A stretch of DNA of 64,000 nt from DATBFX01 sp036558305 (GCA_036558305.1 DATBFX010000341.1:7926-71925); one strand, 5' to 3'; counted from the stretch's first letter, positions 34,797 through 43,492 are shown. Made by a program: numbers and translations. The notes: generated by a model from the sequence alone, not told the origin.

Positions 34797-35771
34797 TCAC
34801 TCGCGCCGAACGGTAACTCGCTCGACCAGGTCGCTCATGGTCACCCGTGTACCACTTTTGGTGAGGACCCACCATCGCCGCCCGCTTTTGAAGATGTACC
34901 AGCCCGGGAATCTGGTTCCGGCCTCCAAGGGTGGGCCGACCTCCTTGGACCCGGCACTCGACGTCTGCCGCCGCGGCGTCGTCGTCTTCACCGTCCATTC
35001 GCGGAGGCAGGCATGGGCCGTGGTGTTCTTGAATGGATGATCGCTCGGATAGCCCCGCAGGACGTCCTCGGCGACGAAGGCCGGCACATCGGGAGCAGCG
35101 TACGTCGGCCCGGTGGGCGTCACCGGTCCCGGCTCCGGGCTGCCCATGCGTTTCCGCTCGTCGGTTCTGGCGGCGAACCATCGATCGGCGTAGATGTCCC
35201 AGGCCAGCCGGCCGCCGATCATCGTGTGGCGGAGCTTGTCGGGGCAGTTGTGGCGGTCCGGGTGTTCCGTCTCGCAGAACGCCGGACAGCCGGCGACGAC
35301 CCAGTTGAAGTCCCAGTGCCGCTCCGGCTTGTCGATGTTCAGCCGCGCCGCTACCCGGCCCATGAAGTCGGCCGTGACCGTAATGACGCGATCGCGTCGA
35401 CGGGGATCCGCCCACAGGTCGGCATCCTCGATCATCTCGCACGAAAAGCCGTTCATATTGCCGGGACCGCCACCGTCCGCCGCCTGCCAGGTCACCTCGT
35501 CGGCGGGGATCATCACCCAACACTCCCGGTCGTCGCACGTGGAGTGGTAGGACGCCTGCCGACCCTCGGCGCCGTTGAAGAGGTATTGGGCTTCGGAAGC
35601 CGCTGTGCTGTGTGGGTTTCCGTTGCCGTGCTGCACGCTGCGGCGAGGCATCATGGCCGGGATACCCGGGCGGTTCTGGGTCATCCACTCGGGCAAGATC
35701 TTGAGGTGGATCGGGTAGTCGGTCTCGAGCGGTCCGCCGGGGAGTCCCGGAACGGTCGTCGAGTTCGCCAT
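34797..35771 (-). CDS. endolysin-like N-acetylmuramoyl-L-alanine amidase
   Basis: A 324-residue protein with an Amidase_2/PGRP-like catalytic domain: IPAMMPRRSVQHGNGNPHST contains the first zinc histidine, YHSTCDDRECWVMIPADEVT and QAADGGGPGNMNGFSCEMIE match the second half of the fold, and HWDFNWVVAGCPAF may give later ligands. The C-terminal 60 residues (about 265-324), with TRFPGWYIFKSGRRWWVLTK, look like an SH3-type wall-binding repeat. No signal peptide is seen. This is the layout of a phage endolysin, yet no other phage gene is present, so it is a prophage relic or domesticated lysin. Confidence 0.8.
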   Translation of the reverse strand: MANSTTVPGLPGGPLETDYPIHLKILPEWMTQNRPGIPAMMPRRSVQHGNGNPHSTAASEAQYLFNGAEGRQASYHSTCDDRECWVMIPADEVTWQAADGGGPGNMNGFSCEMIEDADLWADPRRRDRVITVTADFMGRVAARLNIDKPERHWDFNWVVAGCPAFCETEHPDRHNCPDKLRHTMIGGRLAWDIYADRWFAARTDERKRMGSPEPGPVTPTGPTYAAPDVPAFVAEDVLRGYPSDHPFKNTTAHACLREWTVKTTTPRRQTSSAGSKEVGPPLEAGTRFPGWYIFKSGRRWWVLTKSGTRVTMSDLVERVTVRRE

Positions 35772-36394
35772 GTCACTCCCTCCGGTGTCATCGCGCAGGA
35801 GCGGAAACCGCGCGTCGGATCATGGCCGAGTGCCCTGAGTTCCTTTGGTCGTACATCCTAACGTACTCGGGCGGCCACATGTCCGCGCCGAGGGGAGATC
35901 GGCTCGTCGCTCGCCGCTGCGACTTCAGCGATCGGTTCCTGGCCACGGGGGCCCCAACACGCTGCGTTTGCCCGGCCGAACCCGGCAATGGTGTTCGCCG
36001 CGGCGATGCGTCCTCTCTTGCCGTCTATGCTCTTCGCCGGGGGCCGGTGCCGTCCTCGCCGTGGTGCGTGCGCGTCGCCGTAGCCGTCGCGGTTGTGTCC
36101 ACAAGCGGTGCCCGTACCGCGAGCGGCTCGTCCCGATCCGGCACGTCGTCATCGGCGGCGTGCCGCTCGACGCGGTGTAGGGAAGCGGCCGGATGCAGAT
36201 GGTGCGACGGGTTCGACGGGTCGGGGCCGCGGCGGTGGATCGCGGACCGGCACGGCATGACCGTCGGGGCGGTCTGCGCGGAGGCGGCGGGCGTTGCACG
36301 AGGTAGGAAATCCGCCCCCGGCGATTCGATCTGTACCCGACCACGCTACCGGTTGCAGCGTAGCCGGGCTCGACCACCGTCGCCGTTGTGATGT
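35772..36394. other. 623-base region without an intact gene
   Basis: Reading frames exist here on both strands but their products are arginine-rich and without recognisable folds. The only meaningful trace is a short stretch at 36037-36097 (minus) resembling the tail of the FmdB-type protein at 57520. It separates the endolysin-like gene from the end of the second ABC operon and may hold decayed mobile DNA. Confidence 0.45.
36037..36097 (-). pseudogene. remnant matching the C-terminal tail of the FmdB-type protein
   Basis: In one minus-strand frame this segment encodes HNRDGYGDAHAPRRGRHRPP; the intact FmdB-like gene at 57520 ends with HNHDGYSHAHAPRRGRHRLP. The two 60-base stretches agree at most positions. 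Sequence before it does not give the zinc-ribbon domain in any single frame, so this is best seen as a decayed or partial copy. Confidence 0.4.
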
Positions 36395-36748
36395 TTACCT
36401 TTCGCGGAGGAGACCAGGTCCGCGGGGCGGCGGCGGCAGAATGATGTGCTCTTTCACGAGCCAGAACGTCCCCGTCGTCTTGGCATAGCGCGGCACGTCT
36501 TCCCAGGCCGCCGCAACTTCCGGCGATTGCCCGGCGCGAAGGAATGCCTCCTCGTCGTCGTACCACTGCTCGACGAACGCCTCGGTCTCGAGCTCGCCTT
36601 GAATCCGCCGAGTGACCTCGGAGACGACGTAGCCCCGCAGACCCGGCGCCTTGGCCGAGATCGGCGCGTGGACGTCCAACCAGTACCGAATGAACTCCTC
36701 GGGCGTGAAATCTTCCCGCCGATACGCCGTTCCGATCGCTTTGATCAC
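36395..36748 (-). CDS. EthD-domain (dimeric alpha/beta barrel) protein
   Basis: A 117-residue EthD-like protein: MIKAIGTAYRREDFTPEEFI, then RYWLDVHAPISAKAPGLRGY, the typical H-A-P/L-x-x-K-x-PG-L-R-Y pattern, and AFVEQWYDDEEAFLRAGQSP. EthD proteins are small dimeric barrels found with degradative enzymes or monooxygenases. The GTG at 36748 overlaps the stop of the upstream hydrolase (GTGA) and AGGAGAACGG provides the ribosome site. It is the last gene of the ABC operon, suggesting it serves metabolism of the imported compound. Confidence 0.82.
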   Translation of the reverse strand: MIKAIGTAYRREDFTPEEFIRYWLDVHAPISAKAPGLRGYVVSEVTRRIQGELETEAFVEQWYDDEEAFLRAGQSPEVAAAWEDVPRYAKTTGTFWLVKEHIILPPPPRGPGLLRER

Positions 36749-37449
36749 TCCCGTTCTCCTTTCGGGTCGACGCCCAACCGCTCCAACAACGCGTCCGCCG
36801 GCGTTGCTCGCGCACCACCTTCGCCGGACTTCGACGGGTAGCGATACTGCCGGACGAAACCGGTAATCTGCTCCTGAACGTGCCCGTTCCACACCCCACG
36901 AAGCAGTGCCGTTCCGTGCTCGTGAGTCGGAAACGTGACTTCCAGCGCCATGCCAATCGACGCGCGGCGTAGATTGCCGGTTGACTCCCGCGAGACCGGA
37001 TCGTTGGTACCAACAAGGAACAGTTTGGGTACACCGGCGCCACGAGGCACACGAGAGAACCCTTCGGGTGCCATTGCCGACAGCAACACCACTCCGTCGA
37101 GCTCCGTCCGATCGGCGGCCCACAGGAGATGTTCGGCGGTCGCACCCGCCGCGATTGCCACGACGAACGGCGCTCCGGCGGCCCGCGCCATGCGAATCCA
37201 CGAGACGACGTCGTCGACCGCCTTGTCTTCGCACCAATCGCCGTCCGACGCGCCGTGTCCCCGCAGATCGACGGCGAGAACCGAGAGTTCGGCGGCCAGC
37301 AAGAAGGGGATCAGTGGCCGCCAGCGGTCGAGATCTTCTTCGGGACCGACATCGTGCAGGAGCACGACCCGAGCGGAACCGCCCGACCACAACTCTCCGC
37401 GGAGGGCGCAGCCGTCGCCGGCGACGATCGCGAGCGGTAGCGGCGTCAT
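36745..37449 (-). CDS. alpha/beta hydrolase-like protein, probably lacking a serine nucleophile
   Basis: A 234-residue alpha/beta-hydrolase fold. It shows VVLLHDVGPEEDLDRWRPLI, LSVLAVDLRGHGASDGDWCE and a late acid/histidine region KLFLVGTNDPVSRES with PTHEHGTALL. The expected nucleophile elbow G-x-S-x-G is replaced by VAIAAGATAEHLL, so it may be a non-catalytic or altered member. ATG at 37449 overlaps the stop of the ATPase gene upstream (ATGA), giving tight coupling within the ABC operon. Substrate unknown. Confidence 0.75.
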   Translation of the reverse strand: MTPLPLAIVAGDGCALRGELWSGGSARVVLLHDVGPEEDLDRWRPLIPFLLAAELSVLAVDLRGHGASDGDWCEDKAVDDVVSWIRMARAAGAPFVVAIAAGATAEHLLWAADRTELDGVVLLSAMAPEGFSRVPRGAGVPKLFLVGTNDPVSRESTGNLRRASIGMALEVTFPTHEHGTALLRGVWNGHVQEQITGFVRQYRYPSKSGEGGARATPADALLERLGVDPKGERE

Positions 37450-38474
37450 GCGACGGCCAGGTCGGCGGGCATCGGCGCCGAGTTGAAGCAGGCAACCCAG
37501 TGGTCCGACCCCGGTGCGGCCGGTTCGAGTGGCGGAACCTCCTGGCGACAGACGTCGAGCGACCGGAAGCAACGACCGGCGAATCGACAGGCCGGACGCG
37601 CATCCATGAGGTTCGCCTCGCCGGGCAAGTGGATCCGACCGGCCGGGCGACCTTTCAAGAGCGATGGCACGGAGGAGAGGAGAGCCTGGGTGTACGGGTG
37701 CAACGGGTTGCGGAACAGCTCGTCCGCGGGCGCGAGCTCGACGAGTTTGCCCAGGTACATCACGGCGACCCGATCGGCCATGTGGCGAACGACGCTCATA
37801 TCGTGGCTGATGAAGAGGTAGGTCAGGCGCAACCGGTCCTGCAATTCCCGCAGCAGGTTGAGGATCTGGCTCTGCATCGAAACGTCGAGGGCGCTGACCG
37901 GTTCGTCGGCGACGATGAACGTCGGGTTGACCGCCAACGCACGGGCGATACTCAATCGCTGCCGCTGCCCGCCGGAAAACTCGTGCGGGAAGCGTTCCGC
38001 GGCGTCGGCCGGAAGGTGGACCAAATGCAACAGCTCGGCGATCCGCGTTTGCTGCTCCGCTTTTCCCAGTCCCAGGTGCCCCATTCCCTCGGCGATGATC
38101 GCCTCCGCCTTCATCCGCGGGTCGAGCGAATCGAACGGGTCCTGGAAGATGATCTGAGCCCGCTGCCGGAAATCCCGCAACTTGCCGGGTGGCAAACGCA
38201 GTACGTCGTCATCACGAAAACGGAGGCTCCCATCGGTCGGTTCGATCAGGCGGAGGATGAGCCGCGCCAGGGTCGATTTGCCGGACCCCGATTCGCCGAC
38301 GAGCGCGAGCGTCTCTCCCTCACGGATGTCGAACGAGACGTCGTCGACGGCCGAAACCCATTTCGTGGCACGACCGAAGAAGTCCCAGGCAACGGGGAAC
38401 CGCTTCGTCAGCCCCTGGACCGCGAGCAGCGAATCAGCGGACGAAGGGGGTTGGGTTGTGGCAGCGGAGATCAT
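37446..38474 (-). CDS. ABC transporter ATP-binding protein (OppF/DppF-like)
   Basis: ATPase subunit of 342 residues. Walker A GESGSGKSTLARLIL, Q-loop IIFQDPFDSLDPRM, signature EFSGGQRQRLSIARALA, Walker B FIVADEPVSALDVSMQ and the switch histidine in FISHDMSVVRHMAD. The C-terminal oligopeptide-transporter domain with HPYTQALLSSVPSL and CRFAGRCFRSLDVC (cysteines that bind an iron-sulfur cluster in relatives) marks it as OppF-type. The start ATG 38474 lies 41 bases inside the OppD gene. Confidence 0.94.
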   Translation of the reverse strand: MISAATTQPPSSADSLLAVQGLTKRFPVAWDFFGRATKWVSAVDDVSFDIREGETLALVGESGSGKSTLARLILRLIEPTDGSLRFRDDDVLRLPPGKLRDFRQRAQIIFQDPFDSLDPRMKAEAIIAEGMGHLGLGKAEQQTRIAELLHLVHLPADAAERFPHEFSGGQRQRLSIARALAVNPTFIVADEPVSALDVSMQSQILNLLRELQDRLRLTYLFISHDMSVVRHMADRVAVMYLGKLVELAPADELFRNPLHPYTQALLSSVPSLLKGRPAGRIHLPGEANLMDARPACRFAGRCFRSLDVCRQEVPPLEPAAPGSDHWVACFNSAPMPADLAVA

Positions 38475-39492
38475 GGTCGGTGTCGATCCTCGCGAGGTCC
38501 GGGTGCGTTTCGACGCACGGCGCGATCCGGTTCGGACAACGGGCCGCAAAGCGGCAGGCGGTCGGCATCGCCCAGAGTTCCGGGACGCGACCGGGAATGA
38601 CGTGCAGCGTCGGCTGCCGCGTCGCCAGGTACGGCATGCTCTTCAGCAAACCCTGCGTGTACGGGTGCTGCGGATTCTCGAAAATCTGCCGGGTCGTCCC
38701 GATCTCGACGATCTCCCCCGCATACATCACCGCGACCCGATCCGCGATCTCGTTGACGACGCCGAGATTGTGGGTAATCAGGATCACGCTCAAACCGAGT
38801 TCCTGCCGTAGACTGGCGATCAAGTCGAGGATCTGCGCCTGGATCGTGACGTCGAGCGCCGTCGTCGGCTCGTCCGCGAGCAACAACTTCGGGTTCATCA
38901 CCAGCGCCAGCGCCAGCATCACCCGCTGCCGCATCCCACCGGAAAACTGGTGCGGGTAATCGTCAAGCCGCCGTGCCGCGTCCGGAATTCCGAGGCGGTC
39001 GAGCATCGCCACCGCCCGCGTCCGCGCTTCGTGTTTGCTCACCGCCGCGTGCGCCCGAACCACCTCGGCAATCTGCGATCCGACCGTAAACGCCGGATCG
39101 AGCGCGGTCATCGGCTCCTGAAACACCATCGCGATCTCGTTGCCACGCACCTTTCGCATCTCGCCGCCGCTGAGGCGAAGCAGGTCGCGCTCCCCGAACC
39201 GGACAGTTCCCTCGGCCACCGCCGCGGCCGGCGGCAGCAGCCGCATGATCGAGAGCGCCGTCATCGACTTCCCGCACCCGCTTTCGCCGACCAGACCGAG
39301 GATCTCGCCAGTATTCACGGTAAGCGAGACGCGATCGACGGCGCGCAGGACGCGGCGGCGACCCTGGATGACGGTGGTGAGGGCGTCGATGGTGAGGAGG
39401 GGAGCGACCGGCACGGTCCCCCTTTCCCGCGTAGCGAGCGGGGTGTCCTCGAGGCCGCGGCCGGGGGGGTGAGGGTCGCGCATCGTCACCAC
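38434..39492 (-). CDS. ABC transporter ATP-binding protein (OppD/DppD-like)
   Basis: ATPase subunit of 352 residues or slightly fewer. Walker A GESGCGKSMTALSIMRLL, MVFQEPMTALDPAFTVG, signature QFSGGMRQRVMLALAL, Walker B LLLADEPTTALDVTIQ, and ILITHNLGVVNEIADR. C-terminal OppD extension with HPYTQGLLKSMPYL and ACRFAARCPNRIAPCVETHP. Start is one of GTG 39492, GTG 39489 (overlapping the DppC stop as GTGA) or ATG 39483. Works with the OppF-like ATPase and the two permeases of this operon. Confidence 0.94.
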   Translation of the reverse strand: MVTMRDPHPPGRGLEDTPLATRERGTVPVAPLLTIDALTTVIQGRRRVLRAVDRVSLTVNTGEILGLVGESGCGKSMTALSIMRLLPPAAAVAEGTVRFGERDLLRLSGGEMRKVRGNEIAMVFQEPMTALDPAFTVGSQIAEVVRAHAAVSKHEARTRAVAMLDRLGIPDAARRLDDYPHQFSGGMRQRVMLALALVMNPKLLLADEPTTALDVTIQAQILDLIASLRQELGLSVILITHNLGVVNEIADRVAVMYAGEIVEIGTTRQIFENPQHPYTQGLLKSMPYLATRQPTLHVIPGRVPELWAMPTACRFAARCPNRIAPCVETHPDLARIDTDHDLRCHNPTPFVR

Positions 39493-40412
39493 CGCCGCAG
39501 CCTCGGGTCGAACACGTCGCGCAGACCGTCGCCGAGGGTGTTCAACCCGAGCACAATCAAGGCAATGGCAATTCCTGGAATGATTGCCACCCAGGGATCG
39601 TTGTAGAGGTAGTTGCGTCCGTTAGCGATCATCTGCCCCAGACTCGGCGTCGGCGGCTGTGCGCCGAGACCGATGAACGACAAGCCGGCCTCGGCGATGA
39701 CCGTCACGGCGATGTAGTACGAGGCCATCACGAGCGAGGTCGCGATCGTGTTGGGTACCAGATGCCGGAGGATCACCTTCCAGGCCGGTACCCCCAGTGC
39801 GCGGGCGGCCTCGACGAACGCCCGCTCCCGCAGCGAGAGCGTCTGGGCACGGATGATCCGCGCAAACCCGGCCCAGTTGACGACGCTGACGGCGAGGATC
39901 ACCGCCGGAATCCCCGGTTTGAACATGCCGGCGAAGATGACCGCGACCAGGATCACCGGGAAACCCCAGGTGAGGTCGATCAAGCCACTGATGATCCGAT
40001 CGACCGGGCCACGGAAGTACCCGGCCACGGCCCCGAGAATCAAGCCGAACGACATCGAGGCGGCAGTGACCACCATCCCGATCAGCAGCGAGATCGCCAT
40101 GCCGGCGGCGATACGCCAGGCGGTGTTCCGACCGAGGTTGTCGGTACCCAGCAGACGCCCCTGGCTGAACGGTTTGATCAGCGCGGCGTTCACATCCTGG
40201 TCGAGATAGAGGTGCCTGAATCCCGGCGTCGCCAGGAGCACGGTACCGATCGCGGCGACGAAGAGACAAGCGAGCGTTATCGCTCCCCCGATCAGCGTGA
40301 GCTTGTTCGCCCACAACGGCGCGAGCCGGTCGCCGAGCCCGCGGCCCGGACGCAGCGGGGTTCGTTCCTCGGCGAAATCTTCGAAGTGGAGCGGAACCGG
40401 CTCGCTGGCCAT
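39486..40412 (-). CDS. ABC transporter permease (DppC-like, second operon)
   Basis: A permease of 308 residues with PLWANKLTLIGGAITLACLF, GRLLGTDNLGRNTAWRIAAG, the EAA loop RAFVEAARALGVPAWKVILR and SFIGLGAQPPTPSLGQMI. The start at 40412 gives MASEPVPLHFEDFAEERTPL and shares a base with the upstream stop (TGATG), indicating coupled translation. It forms the membrane channel with the DppB-like subunit encoded just upstream. Confidence 0.93.
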   Translation of the reverse strand: MASEPVPLHFEDFAEERTPLRPGRGLGDRLAPLWANKLTLIGGAITLACLFVAAIGTVLLATPGFRHLYLDQDVNAALIKPFSQGRLLGTDNLGRNTAWRIAAGMAISLLIGMVVTAASMSFGLILGAVAGYFRGPVDRIISGLIDLTWGFPVILVAVIFAGMFKPGIPAVILAVSVVNWAGFARIIRAQTLSLRERAFVEAARALGVPAWKVILRHLVPNTIATSLVMASYYIAVTVIAEAGLSFIGLGAQPPTPSLGQMIANGRNYLYNDPWVAIIPGIAIALIVLGLNTLGDGLRDVFDPRLRRW

Positions 40413-41341
40413 CAGCCGCTCCCGTGCTGGCGGGTCCGTGGATCGGCCCACTGCTGCCCGATGTCGGCGAGCAGATTGAAGAAGATGACCGCCAGGGTAA
40501 GCATCAGCGCCAGCGTCTGCGCCAGCGTGTAGTCCCGTTTCAGCACACTGTTGACGAGTTGCGAGCCGAGCCCGGGCCAGCGGAAGATCGTCTCCACGAT
40601 CAGGGTGTACCCAAGCAGCGTCCTGAGCATGATGCCGGCCAGCGCGATCACCGGCGGCAGCGCATTCCGGAGCACGTGGATCCAGACGATGCGCGCTTCC
40701 GGCAGACCTTTCGCGTAGAGCGTCCGCACGTAATCTTTGTTGAACTCTTCGAGCATCGACGACCGGACGACGCGCAGGTTGATCGCGATCGCCTCGGCTG
40801 CAAGGACGAAAGCCGGCAGGATCAAATGGCGAAGGTCACCCGAACCGGCGACCGGCAACCAGCGGTGCTCGACCGAAAAGAGTTGAATCAGCAACACGGC
40901 GAGGAAGAAGTTGGGGATGGCCATCCCGAGCACGGCCAGCAGCATCGTGCCCTGATCGATGAGCGTGTTGCGCTTCCAGGCCGCCAATACCCCAAGCGGA
41001 ATCGCCGTCAGGTAGGTCATCAGCGCCGCCGCGGACGCCAAGAAGACGGTGTTCCAGATCGCTTTGCCGATCAATTTGTTGATCGGCTGCCCATTGACGA
41101 ACGAGACACCGGGATCGCCCGTAACCAGGTTCTTGACGAAAACCACGTATTGGACGGGCAACGGCCGATCCAGCCCCAGCTTCTCGCGCAACTGCGGGGC
41201 GAGGAATTCCCGGTTAACCGGATTGGTCAGAACGTCCTCGACACTCCCCGGCGCTACCCGCAGCCCGTAGAAGATCACGAGCGAGGCAACAAAGAGCAAC
41301 AGCAGCGAGTAGAGCGTCCGGTGGATGATGAAGGTCAACAT
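40412..41341 (-). CDS. ABC transporter permease (DppB-like, second operon)
   Basis: A permease of 309 residues: MLTFIIHRTLYSLLLLFVAS, YGLRVAPGSVEDVLTNPVNR, EKLGLDRPLPVQYVVFVKNL, EAA-type loop DYVRTLYAKGLPEARIVWIH and LIVETIFRWPGLGSQLVNSV. It follows the binding-protein gene after a gap filled by hairpin C, and no strong ribosome site is seen before its ATG, just as for the DppB gene at 31409. Confidence 0.93.
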   Translation of the reverse strand: MLTFIIHRTLYSLLLLFVASLVIFYGLRVAPGSVEDVLTNPVNREFLAPQLREKLGLDRPLPVQYVVFVKNLVTGDPGVSFVNGQPINKLIGKAIWNTVFLASAAALMTYLTAIPLGVLAAWKRNTLIDQGTMLLAVLGMAIPNFFLAVLLIQLFSVEHRWLPVAGSGDLRHLILPAFVLAAEAIAINLRVVRSSMLEEFNKDYVRTLYAKGLPEARIVWIHVLRNALPPVIALAGIMLRTLLGYTLIVETIFRWPGLGSQLVNSVLKRDYTLAQTLALMLTLAVIFFNLLADIGQQWADPRTRQHGSG

Positions 41342-41352
41342 TTCCGTTTGAG

Positions 41353-41498
41353 AGGCGGCAAGGCGGCAAGGCGGGAACCCGCCAGAGCGGGTGATGGCGG
41401 CAAGGATTTTCGAGCGGGCACCCAGTTCTGGCGCTCAATAGGCTCAATCATCCTTCGACCACTCCCCGCCGCCTTGCCGCCTTGCCGCCTTGCCGCCT
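41353..41498. repeat. intergenic hairpin C: AAGGCGGC octamer arms between binding protein and permease
   Basis: The arm at 41353-41374 (AGGCGGC/AAGGCGGC octamers) pairs perfectly over 22 bases with 41477-41498; the right arm carries further copies of the octamer. A nested pair GCGGGAACCCGC lies inside. The right arm runs into the stop codon of the binding-protein gene, and the left arm ends 12 bases before the permease start. Same octamer and same gene boundary as hairpin B. Confidence 0.92.
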
Positions 41499-43182
41499 AC
41501 GACTCCACCCAAACGTCGTTGTACTGCGGGTAGAGCATCGTTTGCGTCGGCATCCAGCCGTGCACCTTCTTGTGGTTGACCCAGATCGCGTTCGAGGTCA
41601 CCAGCGGAATCTTCGGCACTTGCTCGGCCCAGATCAACTGGGCCTTGCTCGCCGCGGCCTTGAGCTCCTCGTCGCTGCCGGCCTTCTGCCAGTCGTCGAA
41701 GGCCTTCAACAAATTGGGGATACCGCCGCTGTACTCCATGCTCGGGACGATCGAGTTGAAGAGCAGGATCACGTCCATCGGCGAGGACCAGAGCCACTCG
41801 TAGCCGAACGAATCGGGTGGGGAATCCTTGCTGTTGAGTTTGGTTCCGAATTCGGGATTCTGGTAACTCTCGACCTTCATGTCGGCGCCGACCTTCGCCA
41901 GCATACCGGCGACCGCCTCGCTGATCTGGGCGCCGAACGTCTGTCCGGACCAGTTCAAGTGCGTCCAGGAGAGCTTGACGCCGTTCTTGGCGCGGATCCC
42001 GTCCGAACCCTTCGCCCAGCCCTGGTCGTCGAGCATCTTGTTGGCGAGATCGAGGTCGAACTTGTTGAACTGCTCGACACCCGGGTCGTACCACTTCCAG
42101 TTGGACGCGATCGGTCCTTGCGTGGCGACCGCGTGACCGAAGTAGATCGCCTTGACGAGTCCTTCACGGTCGATTGCGTGGGAAATTGCCTGGCGCACCG
42201 CCAACTGGTCGAATTCCAGGTCCTTGCGCAGCCAGTTCAACGCAAGGAACGAGTTCGCCGGGTTCGCCCACTCCTGGACAACGAGATCGGGATTGCCCTT
42301 GAGGCGGTCGACGTCCTGCCCCGCCGGGTTCTTGATCGCGTCGACGTCGCCGGCTTCCATCTCATTCGCTCGGTTCGCCGCCTCGACGATCGGCACCCAC
42401 TTCAACTCGTCGATGTAGGCCGGTCCCTTATTCTGGATGAACGGGCAGGCGGTACCCGGATAATCCGCCCACTTCGCCATGCGAACCTGACTACCGGGTG
42501 TAAATTCCGTCAGGGTGAACGGACCGGTGCCGTCTGCCGTCGTGGCGCCGTAGGTGTCGCCGGCAGCGGCGCGGGCGGCCTGGTTGTGGATCATCGAGTA
42601 CTCGGTCGCCAGGGTCTCCGGGAACGCGGCGAACGGGTGCGCCATGGTCACGATCACCGTGTTGCCGTCGCCGGCTTTGACATCGGTGACGGTATTCCAG
42701 AAGATGGCGTTCTGACCGGTCTTGGGATCGCGGAACAGGTCGAAGTCCTCGACCACGTTCGCGTTGGTGCAGGGCGTGCCCGAGTGGAACTTCAATCCGT
42801 CCCGGATCTTGATTGTCCAGGTCAAGCCGTCGTCGGAGACGGTCCAGGAGTCGGCCAGCGCCGGAACGATCTTACCGTCCGGGTCGCGGAGCATCACGTA
42901 TTCGTAGAGCGCATTGTATCCCGGATCGGCCCAGCCGGAGAGTACCGGGTCCATCTTCGTGAAGTCGCGGTCGTACCCTTCGGTGAACGTGCCGCCGGTT
43001 TGCGGCGTGTCCTGTGCTGCCGCGAGCCGAGGCGAAGCCGCTGCCAGGAGTGACGCCGCCGCCGGGGCGGAGACGCCGAGCAGCGCCGCACGCTTGACGA
43101 ACTCGCGTCGACTCAACCCGGCCCGCCGGTACTCGTCGACCAGAGATCTCAGGCCGGTTCGTGGATCGATCCTGTCGCTCAC
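41497..43182 (-). CDS. peptide-type ABC transporter solute-binding protein (Tat signal)
   Basis: A family 5 binding protein of 561 residues. The signal is of Tat type: twin arginine in LSRREFVKRAALLGVSA followed by an alanine-rich hydrophobic stretch and cleavage near LAAAQD. Mature features: YDRDFTKMDPVLSGWADPGY, ALADSWTVSDDGLTWTIKIR, GTGPFTLTEFTPGSQVRMAK, and LAVRQAISHAIDREGLVKAI. It heads an operon with two permeases, two ATPases, a hydrolase and an EthD protein. A GntR-type operator candidate lies about 200 bases upstream. Confidence 0.93.
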   Translation of the reverse strand: MSDRIDPRTGLRSLVDEYRRAGLSRREFVKRAALLGVSAPAAASLLAAASPRLAAAQDTPQTGGTFTEGYDRDFTKMDPVLSGWADPGYNALYEYVMLRDPDGKIVPALADSWTVSDDGLTWTIKIRDGLKFHSGTPCTNANVVEDFDLFRDPKTGQNAIFWNTVTDVKAGDGNTVIVTMAHPFAAFPETLATEYSMIHNQAARAAAGDTYGATTADGTGPFTLTEFTPGSQVRMAKWADYPGTACPFIQNKGPAYIDELKWVPIVEAANRANEMEAGDVDAIKNPAGQDVDRLKGNPDLVVQEWANPANSFLALNWLRKDLEFDQLAVRQAISHAIDREGLVKAIYFGHAVATQGPIASNWKWYDPGVEQFNKFDLDLANKMLDDQGWAKGSDGIRAKNGVKLSWTHLNWSGQTFGAQISEAVAGMLAKVGADMKVESYQNPEFGTKLNSKDSPPDSFGYEWLWSSPMDVILLFNSIVPSMEYSGGIPNLLKAFDDWQKAGSDEELKAAASKAQLIWAEQVPKIPLVTSNAIWVNHKKVHGWMPTQTMLYPQYNDVWVES

Positions 43183-43492
43183 GCGTACCTCCTTCGTCTG
43201 ACGCGGGTGCGCCCTTGCGGCGGGTCACACCCGTCCCGAACGACACCGATTCCGGTAGGAGTTTTCAGTATTCTATCCCCGCTCTTTCAAGGCGCAAGCC
43301 ACGCCATCGCTTCGCACACCTCAGGGGATGGTCGCGGCCGGGACGCCCACTTCGCCGGCTCCGTCGAATCGATGCTGCGATGTTATATTTTATACAACTC
43401 CTCGTCAAGACGGTTTGCGCTCCGACGTCCCGCCTCGGTCAGAAGCGGGATGCCAAGGACGCGATCGACCCGTGAACTGGCGCACCGGGCAA
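43183..43492. other. promoter region of the second ABC operon
   Basis: A 310-base gap upstream of the Tat-type binding-protein gene and downstream of the GntR gene. The ribosome site GAAGGAGGTACGCG is at its left edge. The AT-rich palindrome at 43381-43397 is the only clear regulatory signal. No small gene is seen. Confidence 0.5.
43381..43397. promoter_or_regulatory. candidate GntR/FCD operator upstream of the ABC operon
   Basis: TGTTATATTTTATACAA is an AT-rich dyad in GC-rich surroundings. It shares the spacing T-n-TATA-n-A-n-TATA with the dyad at 44292-44307 in front of the gntR gene. FCD-type GntR proteins bind such short AT-rich palindromes, so both may be sites of the adjacent regulator. 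Confidence 0.55.

Noticed and set aside
35822..36391. Plus-strand reading frame of 189 codons in the gene-poor region
   Set aside because: Composition is rich in arginine, serine and cysteine as expected of a shadow frame in GC-rich DNA; no motif or ribosome site supports it.
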